Shown: positions 1 to 9,396, counted from the stretch's first letter. The stretch: 64,000 bases of DNA from Bacilliculturomica massiliensis (GCF_900605495.1 NZ_LR027603.1:683997-747996), one strand, 5' to 3'. Numbers and translations are program-made. The notes: generated from the sequence alone by a model not told the origin.

Positions 1-14
1 CGATGCGCTAATGT

Positions 15-91
15 GGCGGTGTAGCTTAGTTGGCTAGAGCGTCCGGTTCATACCCGGAAGGTCGGTGGTTCGACTCCACTCGCCGCTACCA
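15..91 (+). tRNA. tRNA-Met (CAT)
   Basis: Full cloverleaf with a 7-bp acceptor stem (GGCGGTG with CGCCGCT), D arm, anticodon stem TCCGG/CCGGA and loop TTCATAC giving anticodon CAT, T arm GGTGG/CCACT, discriminator A and an encoded CCA. An elongator Met tRNA is most likely. CAT can also mark tRNA-Ile2, which sequence reading alone does not exclude. First of a cluster of six. Confidence 0.93.
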
Positions 92-101
92 TTTACGATT
101 G

Positions 102-177
102 GGGCGCTTAGCTCAGCTGGGAGAGCATCTGCCTTACAAGCAGAGGGTCATAGGTTCGAGCCCTATAGCGCCCACCA
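102..177 (+). tRNA. tRNA-Val (TAC)
   Basis: Acceptor GGGCGCT pairs with AGCGCCC. Anticodon stem TCTGC/GCAGA encloses CTTACAA, giving anticodon TAC. Standard T loop and encoded CCA. It follows tRNA-Met by 10 bases, so the two are probably co-transcribed. Confidence 0.95.
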
Positions 178-182
178 ATTGC

Positions 183-259
183 GGCCTGGTAGTTCAGTTG
201 GTTAGAATGCCAGCCTGTCACGCTGGAGGTCGTCGGTTCGAGCCCGATCCAGGTCGCCA
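183..259 (+). tRNA. tRNA-Asp (GTC)
   Basis: Acceptor GGCCTGG pairs with CCAGGTC (one G-T pair). Anticodon stem CCAGC/GCTGG encloses CTGTCAC, anticodon GTC. Discriminator G and encoded CCA, both normal for tRNA-Asp. Confidence 0.95.
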
Positions 260-349
260 ATTTTTAATGTTTTCTTTCGGTCAGAGGAAGGAAAGCATGC
301 TCGGAAAGAAGACGTCAGACTCTGCGCCCAGCAGTCCGCTGACACTATG

Positions 350-425
350 GTGGGTATCGTCAAGTGGTCAAGACCCAGGGTTGTGGCTCCTGTATGCGTG
401 GGTTCGAATCCCACTACCCACCCCA
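350..425 (+). tRNA. tRNA-His (GTG)
   Basis: Acceptor GTGGGTA pairs with TACCCAC. Anticodon loop TTGTGGC gives GTG. The discriminator is C and the base just before the gene is G, matching the tRNA-His identity pair G-1:C73. CCA is encoded. The 90 bases before it (260-349) hold no recognisable gene. Confidence 0.94.
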
Positions 426-450
426 TAAAATTTAATACGTTATTTGATGT

Positions 451-525
451 TGGGGTATCGCCAAGCGGTAAGGCAATGGATTCTGATTCCATCATGCGCA
501 GGTTCGAATCCTGCTACCCTAGCCA
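451..525 (+). tRNA. tRNA-Gln (CTG)
   Basis: Acceptor TGGGGTA pairs with TACCCTA, with the weak first pair typical of tRNA-Gln. Stem ATGGA/TCCAT encloses TTCTGAT, anticodon CTG, reading CAG. Discriminator G and encoded CCA. Confidence 0.92.
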
Positions 526-694
526 ACAAAAGAGATTCGGCAGAGCAGGCGTTTGCTTTGCCGAATTTATCGAAACGGGATATGAAAAAATCCTTGTAAC
601 CCAGAAGAAAAAACGTTATAATAATAAAGCAGAAAAGAGTAACATACAGCGGTCTGACTGCATATACTGATCTTGCAGCTGAGACCGGCGATAT

Positions 695-769
<75 letters not shown>

Positions 770-773
770 AAAG

Positions 774-810
774 AAAACCATGGAATTTTAATAGTTCCAT
801 GGTTTTTCTT
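774..810 (+). terminator. Rho-independent terminator of the tRNA cluster
   Basis: A perfect 11-bp inverted repeat (AAACCATGGAA with TTCCATGGTTT) around a 9-base AT-rich loop is followed at once by a T-rich run. It lies 5 bases after the tRNA-Cys CCA, so it ends the tRNA transcript. Confidence 0.85.
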
Positions 811-958
811 TGCTTTTTGGAAAGGTTGTTTGATGTTATTACCTATTTCACAGGAAATAATGTGAGATAATCGCTGACTTTCATATCATTATCAGTGATC
901 TTCTATTTTTTTACTGTTTTCGCCTATTCCGCAGACCGTCACCCGCCGGTCCAGAAAT

Positions 959-2824
959 CTATTCATCGCCGCCGTATTTCTCAACGACGATGATATGGAT
1001 CCCCGCGCCTTTTACAGCGGAACTGATATGCAGTTTATCATCCGCGTGTTCGATATTCACCTGTGCCTGAGGCTCCGTGTTCAGCATGTGGATCCAGGCT
1101 TCCGGCAGAGGAAAGTCTTCCGGAAAGCCCAGATGGGACATATGCGCGAATATGGAATTGAAATTTGACAATGCGTATTTTGCGATCACATATTGGCCGG
1201 GTTCCACTGGAATGCTGAAGTCAACATTGAGTTCATCCTTGAAAGAAGTGATGATGTCGTTGGCTTCGTAGACGGTGGCGTTGCGCATGTACAGGTGTTC
1301 GATGTCGTCGTTATAATTGATCGCAACAAGGGTGTACGAATCTTTTTCAGGCATGTCGTTTTTGATCACGCAGTAGTATTTTCCCCAGTAGAGAAGGCTT
1401 CCTTTTATATTCCTGAGAAACCGGTAGGCGTAATAGGACGGTTTGGGGACGAGGCAGGAAGTCAGGCAGGAGGGGAGCCCCTTTAAGATCCTGGATGGTT
1501 CGCCCTGATCCCGCAGTCTGCAGTGCAGTATATTTTCCTTCGAAATAAAACAGGTCCGGAACATTTGTATGGCTGCGGCGATTGAGTCGTACCCTGCGGA
1601 GGAACCGCAGCATAAGCTGTTGTCGCATACTGTGGACACCTCATAACCGATGAAAGTGAGCCTGTTTGTGATCAGCGCTGTGGTCGCCTCGCTGTCGCCC
1701 TGCCGGAAAGCCAGAATGACTCTGGAAGCGTTAAGCTCATGGAGCCGGCTGAACAGCCCTTCGCCCATGATGTGATAATCTTCCTGAGTGATAACCACTT
1801 CAAGACTGAGCCGGATCTGCGTGACAGGCGTTATCTGAGGATCCACATCAAGGGAGAGATGGAGACGGTCTATGACGGAAGCGCTTTTTTCCTGATCGCT
1901 TACGGCGGACATACACCGTCTGATGAGGGTCACCGCCTGATTGGCGGAAAGCCGTTTAAGCCGCGCAGGCCTTGCAGCGCTGAGAATGTGCGGCATGTAC
2001 AGTTCCCGGTATTCCTGGGGGGCGTGTCCAAACCATTTACTGAAAAATTTCTCGTAATACGATGTGGTTGAGAAACCCACATCTCTAGCGATCGCACTGA
2101 TCTTTCGGTCCGTTTCCAGCAGGAGGATCTCGGACATCTCCACTCTGGCGAAACACAGAAATTCCTGAAAGTTTATACCCATGTAATCACGGATCAGATG
2201 AGACAGATAGAAGGTGCTTAAGTGCTCTCTTTCTGCCAGTTCTTCCAGCGTGATCCGGCTGGAATGGTTCTCGTATACATAGTTTATGATCCGGCTGATC
2301 CGCTCCACCGCGATGGAATTATCATTTTGAAAATCTACCACCACTTGATCATCGAAGGCGAACAGGTTGAAATACTGGTTCAGATAGTTTATGACTTCGA
2401 TCATCTGATCGACGCAGGCGTTTTTATAATTAAAACTCTTCCTGGAATAATCCAGAAGTATGTGAAGAAGCATTTTGCGGAAAGTATCCATCTTAAGATA
2501 TTTATCATTGTTTACATATGACATGAAACAGGCCTTGCCCAGGGTGGGAAAATACTGCGTGAAAAAACGGTTGCTGACCTGAATGATCGCCACCACATTC
2601 TCTTTTCCTGTGGCGGTCAAACCGTGGATTTCATGGCCGCTGTTGGTAAAAATATCTCCTTCTTTCAGAAGATAATGATGACATACGTTTTTCAGACGGA
2701 TCTCGCCCTTGAGAACATAGATAAATTCAACATCCTGATGATAGTGATAAGGATATTCCGTAACGTTTGCGATAGTTATGTTGATCGGATAGTTATCTGG
2801 ATATGCTGTTTTTTCAAATAACAC
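959..2824 (-). CDS. AraC-family regulator with cupin sensor and C-terminal GH39-like extension
   Basis: Transcription regulator of 621 residues with a GTG start 7 bases after AAGGAGG. Residues about 10-100 form an AraC-type cupin (HYHQDVEFIYVLKGE). Residues about 185-285 form two helix-turn-helix motifs (ITLEELAEREHLS; ISAIARDVGFST) ending in the usual FGHAPQEYRE. The remaining 330 residues are unusual. They look like a degenerate glycoside hydrolase family 39-type barrel and beta domain, with a KPSYYAYRFLRNI stretch, as found in some Clostridial AraC proteins. I see no clear catalytic Glu pair, so it may be a ligand-binding relic. The gene is divergent from the glycyl radical enzyme operon and is its likely regulator (inference from position). 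Confidence 0.85.
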   Translation of the reverse strand: MLFEKTAYPDNYPINITIANVTEYPYHYHQDVEFIYVLKGEIRLKNVCHHYLLKEGDIFTNSGHEIHGLTATGKENVVAIIQVSNRFFTQYFPTLGKACFMSYVNNDKYLKMDTFRKMLLHILLDYSRKSFNYKNACVDQMIEVINYLNQYFNLFAFDDQVVVDFQNDNSIAVERISRIINYVYENHSSRITLEELAEREHLSTFYLSHLIRDYMGINFQEFLCFARVEMSEILLLETDRKISAIARDVGFSTTSYYEKFFSKWFGHAPQEYRELYMPHILSAARPARLKRLSANQAVTLIRRCMSAVSDQEKSASVIDRLHLSLDVDPQITPVTQIRLSLEVVITQEDYHIMGEGLFSRLHELNASRVILAFRQGDSEATTALITNRLTFIGYEVSTVCDNSLCCGSSAGYDSIAAAIQMFRTCFISKENILHCRLRDQGEPSRILKGLPSCLTSCLVPKPSYYAYRFLRNIKGSLLYWGKYYCVIKNDMPEKDSYTLVAINYNDDIEHLYMRNATVYEANDIITSFKDELNVDFSIPVEPGQYVIAKYALSNFNSIFAHMSHLGFPEDFPLPEAWIHMLNTEPQAQVNIEHADDKLHISSAVKGAGIHIIVVEKYGGDE

Positions 2825-3280
2825 GCCGGATACCTCCTTTGAAAATGGAATGCCTGGCTGAAATGCAGATCGCGATCTATGTACACATTATATAGCAGAT
2901 CAGAAAACGTGGAAAAGATTTTTGCTGATTTTTTTCGCAAGATAATCAGGGTTTACAGCAAAGTAATCATCGGAAACCTGAATCTGTCGATCCGTGATCC
3001 ATTGGGGAAAACAGTTCCCGATCAGCTTAAAATCGTTTATTACAAGCAGAAGGACCGACAATTAAAATGTTTGGGAAATCAGCGTTATGGCTTTTCTTGA
3101 TCCGACTGCCCAGCCCGGCAGCCATACCGAATATCTGTAAATATTTTTTGTAATTTTAGATTATATTTCCTATTTGCTTTGAAAGCAACCCGATCAGAAA
3201 AGTAGGCAATCCAGTTGTTGTCTTGGACTTTTTCATCTTACATAATATTTGTAAAGGTTGAGAAACGGGAGGAGGATACG
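2825..3280. other. Divergent regulatory region between araC-like gene and glycyl radical operon
   Basis: 456 bases without a credible gene, AT-richer than the flanks. It holds the ribosome binding site of the AraC-like gene on the minus strand and, on the plus strand, a candidate promoter and GGGAGGAGG before the enzyme start. An open frame at 2879-3100 has no good ribosome binding site and no recognisable content. Confidence 0.6.
3218..3246 (+). promoter_or_regulatory. Candidate promoter of the glycyl radical enzyme operon
   Basis: TTGTCT and CATAAT are separated by exactly 17 bases, about 35 bases before the start codon at 3281. The -10 is imperfect, which fits an activator-dependent promoter under the divergent AraC-type protein. 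This is a pattern match only. Confidence 0.4.
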
Positions 3281-5668
3281 ATGTTAACACCGAGAGTGAA
3301 TAGAATGAGGGAAAAGCTTTTCAGCACGATCCCAACGATCACGGCAGAGAGGCTGGTTCTGGCGACGGAGGCATATCAGAAATTTGCCGGAGATGCAGTT
3401 CCTGTTTTTCGGGCCAGGGTGGTCAACTACATCATGGAGAACATGACGACGCTCATCATGGATGATGAACTGGTCGTGGGAACAGCGACAAACGCATACA
3501 GGGGCGCCAACCTGCATCCGGAATTTCAGTCCAGTTCGTGGTATATCAGCGATATTGACGAGATCACGACAAGAAGCAATGATCCGTACCGCATTTCGCC
3601 GGAAGACAGGGAGACGATCCTTGAAACCCTGAAATACTGGGAGGGAAAGTCCATGGAAGATCTGGCTCAGTCCGTACTTCCAGAGCATACCCGCCAGCTT
3701 GAAAAGGACGACATTATCTGCGTGGGTCTTGAGAACGGCGTCTCCGGAGAAACTCTGTGCGATCACGAAAAGATCCTGACCGTAGGGATCAGAGGGTACA
3801 TGGAAGAGTGCCGGAAAAACATAGACAGCATGCTTCCGCAGAGTATGGAGGAACAGGCCAGGGTGGATTTCTGGCAGGCCTGCATCATTCAGTGCGAAGG
3901 GCTGATCACATATGCGCACAGAATGGCGGACGAAGCGGAGCGGATGGCTTCGGAATGTACGGACGAGAAGAGAAAGCGGGAACTTTTCGCCATTGCGGAG
4001 AACTGCAGAGTCGTTCCGGAAAATCCGCCCCGGACTTTCTGGCAGGCGCTGCAGTCGATCTGGTTCGTACACGTTTACTTCCACATTGAAGTTTGCACCA
4101 CCGCATGCGGTTTCGGCAGATTTGACCAGTACATGTGGCCGTTTTACAAAAAGGACGTGATCGACGAGAAGAACATCACAAGGGAAGAAGCGCTGGAAAT
4201 GCTGGAATGTTTCTATCTCAAGGCATGTGAGGTATATGAAGTGCGGGACAACTGGTATGCCACGTCCTTCGCCGGTTATCCCATGTGGCAGATACTGGTC
4301 GTGGGAGGGCAGACGCGGGACGGCAGAGATGCCACTAACGACTTGTCCTTTCTCTGTCTGGAAGCGGCGGATGAACTTCAGACCACACAGCCCACAATGG
4401 CGGTAAGAGTTTGGGAAGAAACGCCGGAAGAACTGATCAAGTTGGGATGCAGGATGATACAGGAAGGACAGGCGAATCCAGGCTTCTTCAATGACAGCGC
4501 GGCGATGAAGATGTGTCTTGGCAAGGCCGGATGCACCATAGAAGAGGCGAGGGACTGGACGATCGTCGGTTGTATTCAGCCGGGCCCAGGCGGCGGCGGA
4601 ACGGACGGTTCGCCTGATGCGGGATACGTAAACATGGGAAAGATGGTCGAATTCGTTCTGCACAACGGCGTCGACCCCGCCACGGGCAGACTTATGGGAC
4701 TTCAAACGGGGGATCCGAGAGAGTTCAGGAATATTGAAGACTTTAAAGATGCTCTCAAAAAACAGATCATCCATCATTACGACATCATCAGAGAAAGTTA
4801 CAACCTGATGCAGAGCATACACATGAATCGTTACCCCGTCATCTTCGCGTCCATGGTGACCAGAGGATGCGTGGAAAGCGGAAAGTCCGTACAGCACGGC
4901 GGCGCACAGTACACGACATCGGGGATGTACATTTCAGGGGCGGCTAATCTGGCGGATTCCATCGCCGCGGTGGAGAAATGCGTATTCGAGGATAAGGACG
5001 TGACCATGGATGAGCTGATCCGGGCATGCGACGCGAACTTCAAAGGACAGGAACGGCTTCGCCAGCTTTTGCTGAACAAGCCTGAGAAATACGGCAACAA
5101 CCTGGAGCATGTGGACAGTATCTGCAAAGAGATGATACACTACGTTGCAAATACGGTCCAGGGCTGGAAGGACGCCAGGGGAGGCGGCTACGCCTTTGGC
5201 ATAGACACGCAGACCCTGAACCTTTCCCACGGTCTGGTTACGGGAGCCCTTCCCGACGGAAGGCTGGCGGGCGAGCCCTTCTGCGACAGCGCGTCGCCGA
5301 TGATGGGCAGAGATATCAACGGGCCCACGGCTACCGTCAAGTCGGTGGCCGCCATGGGACAGGAGGTACTGCATGAAGGCGCGCTGTTCAACCTTCGGTT
5401 CGACCCGAAGGGAGTGCAGGGAGAAGAGGGCCTGAATATTATTGAAGGCGTGATCAAGACATTCTTCCAGGACGGCGGCGAACATATCCAGATCAATGTA
5501 GTCGATAATGAGACCCTGCGGAAAGCTCAGGAAAAGCCTGAGAATTACAAGGGGCTCATGGTCCGCGTAGCGGGCTATATGGCATACTTCACAGAGCTGG
5601 ATAAAAGAGCGCAGGATATCATTATCTACAGAACAGCGCACTTATCACAGAATCGGCATGAATCATGA
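3281..5668 (+). CDS. Glycyl radical enzyme, dehydratase/decarboxylase-type clade, substrate unknown
   Basis: Oxygen-sensitive radical enzyme of 795 residues. The start at 3281 is chosen because GGGAGGAGG lies 5 bases upstream; an in-frame ATG at 3215 lacks one. The C-terminal glycyl radical loop VRVAGYMAYF places the radical on Gly765. The thiyl-radical cysteine is Cys431 in TIVGCIQPGPGG. Lone-Cys architecture and length exclude pyruvate formate-lyase (adjacent Cys pair). The characterised dehydratase and lyase members carry Cys-x-Glu here; this protein has Cys-Ile-Gln, so the general-base Glu is missing. The stretch FGRFDQYMWPFY is the common fold signature. No small subunit follows, unlike hydroxyphenylacetate decarboxylase. 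Neighbours are its activase, an NhaC-family carrier and an M20 amidohydrolase. Family is certain; reaction is not. Confidence 0.93.
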   Translation: MLTPRVNRMREKLFSTIPTITAERLVLATEAYQKFAGDAVPVFRARVVNYIMENMTTLIMDDELVVGTATNAYRGANLHPEFQSSSWYISDIDEITTRSNDPYRISPEDRETILETLKYWEGKSMEDLAQSVLPEHTRQLEKDDIICVGLENGVSGETLCDHEKILTVGIRGYMEECRKNIDSMLPQSMEEQARVDFWQACIIQCEGLITYAHRMADEAERMASECTDEKRKRELFAIAENCRVVPENPPRTFWQALQSIWFVHVYFHIEVCTTACGFGRFDQYMWPFYKKDVIDEKNITREEALEMLECFYLKACEVYEVRDNWYATSFAGYPMWQILVVGGQTRDGRDATNDLSFLCLEAADELQTTQPTMAVRVWEETPEELIKLGCRMIQEGQANPGFFNDSAAMKMCLGKAGCTIEEARDWTIVGCIQPGPGGGGTDGSPDAGYVNMGKMVEFVLHNGVDPATGRLMGLQTGDPREFRNIEDFKDALKKQIIHHYDIIRESYNLMQSIHMNRYPVIFASMVTRGCVESGKSVQHGGAQYTTSGMYISGAANLADSIAAVEKCVFEDKDVTMDELIRACDANFKGQERLRQLLLNKPEKYGNNLEHVDSICKEMIHYVANTVQGWKDARGGGYAFGIDTQTLNLSHGLVTGALPDGRLAGEPFCDSASPMMGRDINGPTATVKSVAAMGQEVLHEGALFNLRFDPKGVQGEEGLNIIEGVIKTFFQDGGEHIQINVVDNETLRKAQEKPENYKGLMVRVAGYMAYFTELDKRAQDIIIYRTAHLSQNRHES

Positions 5669-5687
5669 TCGGAGGATGGATCGTTTA

Positions 5688-6623
5688 ATGAGTCACACAC
5701 AAAATAGTATTCTTGTAGGAAGCATTCAGAAATTTTCTATAGAAGACGGACCGGGAATCAGAACGACTGTGTTTCTTAAGGGGTGTCCTCTCCGCTGTAG
5801 ATGGTGCCACAATCCTGAACTGATCGACCCGCGGCAGCAGCTGATCCAGCTGCCAAACAGCTGTATCGGCTGCGGCTGCTGCGTGAGGGCATGTCCCCGG
5901 GGCGCGGTGTCGATGGATCCGGAAGAAGGGGTGGTGATCGACAGAGACAAATGCGATGTGTGCCTTGTCTGCGCGGATCAGTGCTACGCCCAGTCTCTGA
6001 GACCCGTAGCCAAGCCGATGACCATAGAAGAAATACTTCGCATTGCGGAGCAGGATAAGGGCTTTTACGACAACACGAAAGGAGGGATCACAGTCAGCGG
6101 GGGAGAACTTCTTCTGCACGCGGAATTTGTAAGCGGACTTATCGATGAAGCGGGGAAACGGGGGATCAGCGTGTGCCTGGATACCTGCGGCTTCGGAGAT
6201 CCGGAGGCGCTCATGGAACTCTCGCGGAAAGAAAACGTCACGGATATTCTATACGATATGAAGTCCATTGACGACGAGGTACACAGAAAGTACACGGGAG
6301 TCAGCAATCGACTGATCATCGACAACCTGAGAATGCTGGCGGCCGATGGGAAAACTGCGGACAAGCTGATCATGAGAATGCCGCTCATCGGGGGAGTGAA
6401 CGACAGCGACGATATCATAAGGCGCACGGGAGCGCTCTGTGCAGAGATCGGAGTGAAACGGGTGAATCTGCTCCCTTATCACAGTCTGGGGATCAGCAAG
6501 AAAAGAAACGTGGGCGGTACACAGGAGGAATTTGAACAGCCGTCGGAAGAACGCATATCAGAAATTGAAATTTATTTGAAACATGAAATAAATTTACAGG
6601 TAGGGGTCCTGGGAAGAGCGTAA
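5688..6623 (+). CDS. Glycyl radical enzyme activating enzyme (radical SAM)
   Basis: Activase that installs the glycyl radical on the enzyme encoded just upstream, using S-adenosylmethionine and a [4Fe-4S] cluster. 311 residues from the ATG at 5688, where GGAGG lies 12 bases upstream. In-frame ATGs at 5676 and 5658 also exist, the latter overlapping the previous stop. The radical SAM motif CPLRCRWC sits near the N-terminus after the activase signature EDGPGIRTTVFLKGC. Two ferredoxin-like clusters follow (CIGCGCCVRAC and CDVCLVCADQC), as in activases of the non-PFL glycyl radical enzymes. TVSGGE is the usual SAM-binding GGE motif. Translationally coupled to the enzyme gene. Confidence 0.95.
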   Translation: MSHTQNSILVGSIQKFSIEDGPGIRTTVFLKGCPLRCRWCHNPELIDPRQQLIQLPNSCIGCGCCVRACPRGAVSMDPEEGVVIDRDKCDVCLVCADQCYAQSLRPVAKPMTIEEILRIAEQDKGFYDNTKGGITVSGGELLLHAEFVSGLIDEAGKRGISVCLDTCGFGDPEALMELSRKENVTDILYDMKSIDDEVHRKYTGVSNRLIIDNLRMLAADGKTADKLIMRMPLIGGVNDSDDIIRRTGALCAEIGVKRVNLLPYHSLGISKKRNVGGTQEEFEQPSEERISEIEIYLKHEINLQVGVLGRA

Positions 6624-6672
6624 CAATTATTTCTGATCAACTGAAGGTAATTTAAGAGAAAGGAAAATAACT

Positions 6673-8079
6673 ATGGACGGGACTAATTTAGGCATCATCT
6701 CTTTAATTCCGGCGCTGACTTTTTTCGTACTGGCGCTGACAACGAAGAAGTGCATCACCAGCGTCATGATATCCGGAACGGTCGGGTACATATTGTACTA
6801 TAAGGCTGATTTCTTCATGCCCATGATGGATGCGGTCCAATCGGCGGCAAGCAATGCGGACAACAACTATATCGTGATCATCTGCCTGCTGTTCGGATGC
6901 TTCGTTCAGCTGCTCAGAGAGGCGAAGGGCGCTCTGGCGGTGGGTGAATTGGCCAGGCGGTATGTGAAATCGGAAAAGCAGGTGCTGTTCCTCACCTGGT
7001 TATGCGGAATTATCATCTTTATCGACGATTACCTCAGTATACTGGTAACGGCTAACTGCGTGCTCAGTCTTTCCGATGAGCACAAGACGCCCAGAGAAAT
7101 GCTCTGCTATATTATCAACACAACGTCGGCTCCGGTCTGTCTCATCATACCGATCTCCGCATGGGTCGTATTCTTCTCTGGAATCTTTGAACAACAGCCG
7201 GAGGCCGCCGTGGCAGGCAACAGCGCCATGGACATTTACTACCACATCATGCCGTATTTCTTCTATCCCTTCCTCTGCGTCATCTTTGTTCTTCTGGTCA
7301 TTTCGGGGATCATTCCCAAGATGGGCGGGATGAAGAAAGCCTATCAGAGAGTCGCGGAAACCGGACAGCTCTGGCCGGAATCAAGCAGCATGCTCAATCA
7401 GGGGATCGAGACCGGTGAAGAAAAGAACGCTGCCGGAGATAAAGGAGAAGACGGAAAAGAAGTAAAATCACACCTCTGGGCCTTCATCGTGCCCATGGCG
7501 GTGGTGATCATAACGGCTTTATGGCTGGACGATATCCTTTACGGAGTGGTCTTCGGCATCGTATCCTGTTTTGTCCTGTTCGTTCCGACTAGAATACTGA
7601 AGTACAGTGAATTCTGCAACGCCTGCTACAAGGGACTTGAAGATATGCTGTTTATCGCAGTAGTACTTGTCACGTCGTTATTTTACAGGCAGGCGATCAC
7701 CCTTGTGGGCCTGTCCGATTTCCTGATCGAAGCCGCAGGCCCCTATATGAGCGCAGCATGGCTTCCGGCGATCACATTCGTACTCATCGGTCTGGTGTGC
7801 TTTGCAACGGGCAGTATCTGGAGCATTCCCGCCATATGCACGCCGATCATTCTGCCGCTGGCCGCATCCACCGGGGCGAATATACCCCTGACGCTGGGCG
7901 CGATCATTTCAGCCGCATGCTTCGGCGCACAGGCCTGCTTCTATTCGGATGTCACGCTGCTTTCGTCTTCCGCCTGCAGGATCAATAACGTAGATTACGC
8001 GGTGGCGCAGCTGCCCTACATAGGAATCGTTACGGCGATCACATTCGTCGGATATATCATCGCCGGCTTTGTGTTGTAG
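6673..8079 (+). CDS. NhaC-family Na+/H+ antiporter-like carrier
   Basis: Integral membrane protein of 468 residues with about 11-12 hydrophobic segments. The FIDDYLSILVTANCVLSLSDEH stretch (split here as FIDDYLSILV and TANCVLSLSDEH) and the INTTSAPVCLIIPISAW segment are typical of the NhaC / YuiF-type ion transporter superfamily, whose members swap H+ and Na+ and sometimes organic anions. A central charged loop near residues 235-275 is poorly conserved in type. It sits 49 bases after the activase and before the amidohydrolase, so it may import the operon substrate or export its product (inference). Ribosome binding site AAAGGAAA. Confidence 0.82.
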   Translation: MDGTNLGIISLIPALTFFVLALTTKKCITSVMISGTVGYILYYKADFFMPMMDAVQSAASNADNNYIVIICLLFGCFVQLLREAKGALAVGELARRYVKSEKQVLFLTWLCGIIIFIDDYLSILVTANCVLSLSDEHKTPREMLCYIINTTSAPVCLIIPISAWVVFFSGIFEQQPEAAVAGNSAMDIYYHIMPYFFYPFLCVIFVLLVISGIIPKMGGMKKAYQRVAETGQLWPESSSMLNQGIETGEEKNAAGDKGEDGKEVKSHLWAFIVPMAVVIITALWLDDILYGVVFGIVSCFVLFVPTRILKYSEFCNACYKGLEDMLFIAVVLVTSLFYRQAITLVGLSDFLIEAAGPYMSAAWLPAITFVLIGLVCFATGSIWSIPAICTPIILPLAASTGANIPLTLGAIISAACFGAQACFYSDVTLLSSSACRINNVDYAVAQLPYIGIVTAITFVGYIIAGFVL

Positions 8080-8146
8080 GAAGCGGCTGAGCGAACAATC
8101 AGCGGAATGAACGTTCAGCAAAATGAACGCTTATGGGAGGAACATC

Positions 8147-9331
8147 ATGACATATGAACAGATGAAGGAACGGATCATTGCAGAGGTCGGAAAATACGGT
8201 CCGGAATTGGCCGTGGTCAACGACGATATAGCCGATCATCCGGAGGTGTCCGGGCAGGAGTACGAGACCTCGCGAAAATTGGTTGAATTATTAAAGGCCC
8301 ACGGCTATAGGACGGAATACCCCTACCGGCCTGATTGCGGAAAACCAACGGCATTTCGGGGAATATACGGAGAAAATGATCATAAATATAAGATAGCGCT
8401 GCTGGTGGAGTACGATGCGCTTCCGGAGCTTGGACATGCATGCGGACACTGCCTGAGCGGGGCTATGAGTATTCTGGCGGGCCTTGCAACGAGGGATCTG
8501 CAGGATGAACTGAACGCGGACATCCATCTGATCGGAACGCCCGACGAAGAAGACGACGGCGCCAAAAGCATCATGGCCGAAAAGGGAGCGTTCGATGAAT
8601 ATGATATGGCTATGATGGTGCATCTGTATAACAGGAACATCGTAATGCCTAAATTCCAGGCGCTGGCAGAATACTTCTATGAGTTCCACGGGAAATCAGC
8701 CCATGCATCCGCAGCGCCTTGGGAAGGGAAAAACGCTCTGAACGCTGTACAGCTTATGTGCCATGCGGTGGATATGCTGCGTCAGCATACGAAAGGAGAC
8801 GCGCAGTTTCACAGTATTATAAAAGAGGGCGGCGTGGCTCCGAATATCGTTCCGGAAAAAGCGGTCCTGCAAATGTTCATAAGGGCTGCAGACAAGAAAT
8901 ATCTTGAAGAACTCATACGGTTAGTGGATGACTGTGCAAAGGGCGCCGCCATCGCCACCCAGACCACGTGGGAAAAATGCCCTCAGGAGCAGCTGTATTA
9001 TGTGGATCTCAGAGAGAACAAAACGGGAGAAAGATCCATCAGAGAACGGTTCGAAGAACTGGGGATCCCTGAAAACGGTCCCGGAGATCTGCTCTTTGGT
9101 TCTTCCGACATAGGTAATGTAAGCTATGCCTGCCCGGCGTTCCACCCCTGTCTGCAGGTGGTGGATGAAGCCGCGACGCATACAAGAGAGTTTGCGCAGG
9201 CCATGAAGACAGACAGAGCTCATAAGCTGCTGGAAACAGGCGCGGAGCTGATCGGTCTGCAGATCGCCAATATCTTCAGCGATGAAGAAAAAATTGCGGG
9301 GATGAAGGCGGATTTCGAGAACAATAAGTAA
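8147..9331 (+). CDS. M20 family amidohydrolase (AbgB/IAA-amino acid hydrolase-like)
   Basis: Cytoplasmic zinc-dependent amidohydrolase of 394 residues. The start at 8147 follows GGGAGG by 6 bases; an upstream ATG at 8123 lacks this. Metal-binding motifs are EYDALPELGHACGH (His97, Cys99, His101 region) and GTPDEEDDGAK, then a lid-domain segment with GKSAHASAAPWEGKNAL. This is the M20D pattern of enzymes that split N-acyl amino acids such as p-aminobenzoyl-glutamate or indoleacetyl-amino acids. Last gene of the glycyl radical operon. A reasonable guess is that it frees the acid or amine that the radical enzyme then uses, but no sequence feature proves the substrate. Confidence 0.85.
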   Translation: MTYEQMKERIIAEVGKYGPELAVVNDDIADHPEVSGQEYETSRKLVELLKAHGYRTEYPYRPDCGKPTAFRGIYGENDHKYKIALLVEYDALPELGHACGHCLSGAMSILAGLATRDLQDELNADIHLIGTPDEEDDGAKSIMAEKGAFDEYDMAMMVHLYNRNIVMPKFQALAEYFYEFHGKSAHASAAPWEGKNALNAVQLMCHAVDMLRQHTKGDAQFHSIIKEGGVAPNIVPEKAVLQMFIRAADKKYLEELIRLVDDCAKGAAIATQTTWEKCPQEQLYYVDLRENKTGERSIRERFEELGIPENGPGDLLFGSSDIGNVSYACPAFHPCLQVVDEAATHTREFAQAMKTDRAHKLLETGAELIGLQIANIFSDEEKIAGMKADFENNK

Positions 9332-9357
9332 CACAGTGGAGCAGGCCTGAACAGTTG

Positions 9358-9396
9358 AAACGGCCGCCTGAGATCCATGGGATCAGGCGGCCGTTT
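9358..9396 (+). terminator. Terminator of the glycyl radical operon
   Basis: A 14-bp stem (AAACGGCCGCCTGA with TCAGGCGGCCGTTT) ends in TTTT. It lies 27 bases after the amidohydrolase stop and between convergent genes. The reverse strand also has a short T run, so it may work in both directions. Confidence 0.85.

Noticed and set aside
3281-5668. Pyruvate formate-lyase
   Set aside because: The active site has a single Cys in GCIQP instead of an adjacent Cys pair, and the activase has two extra ferredoxin clusters.
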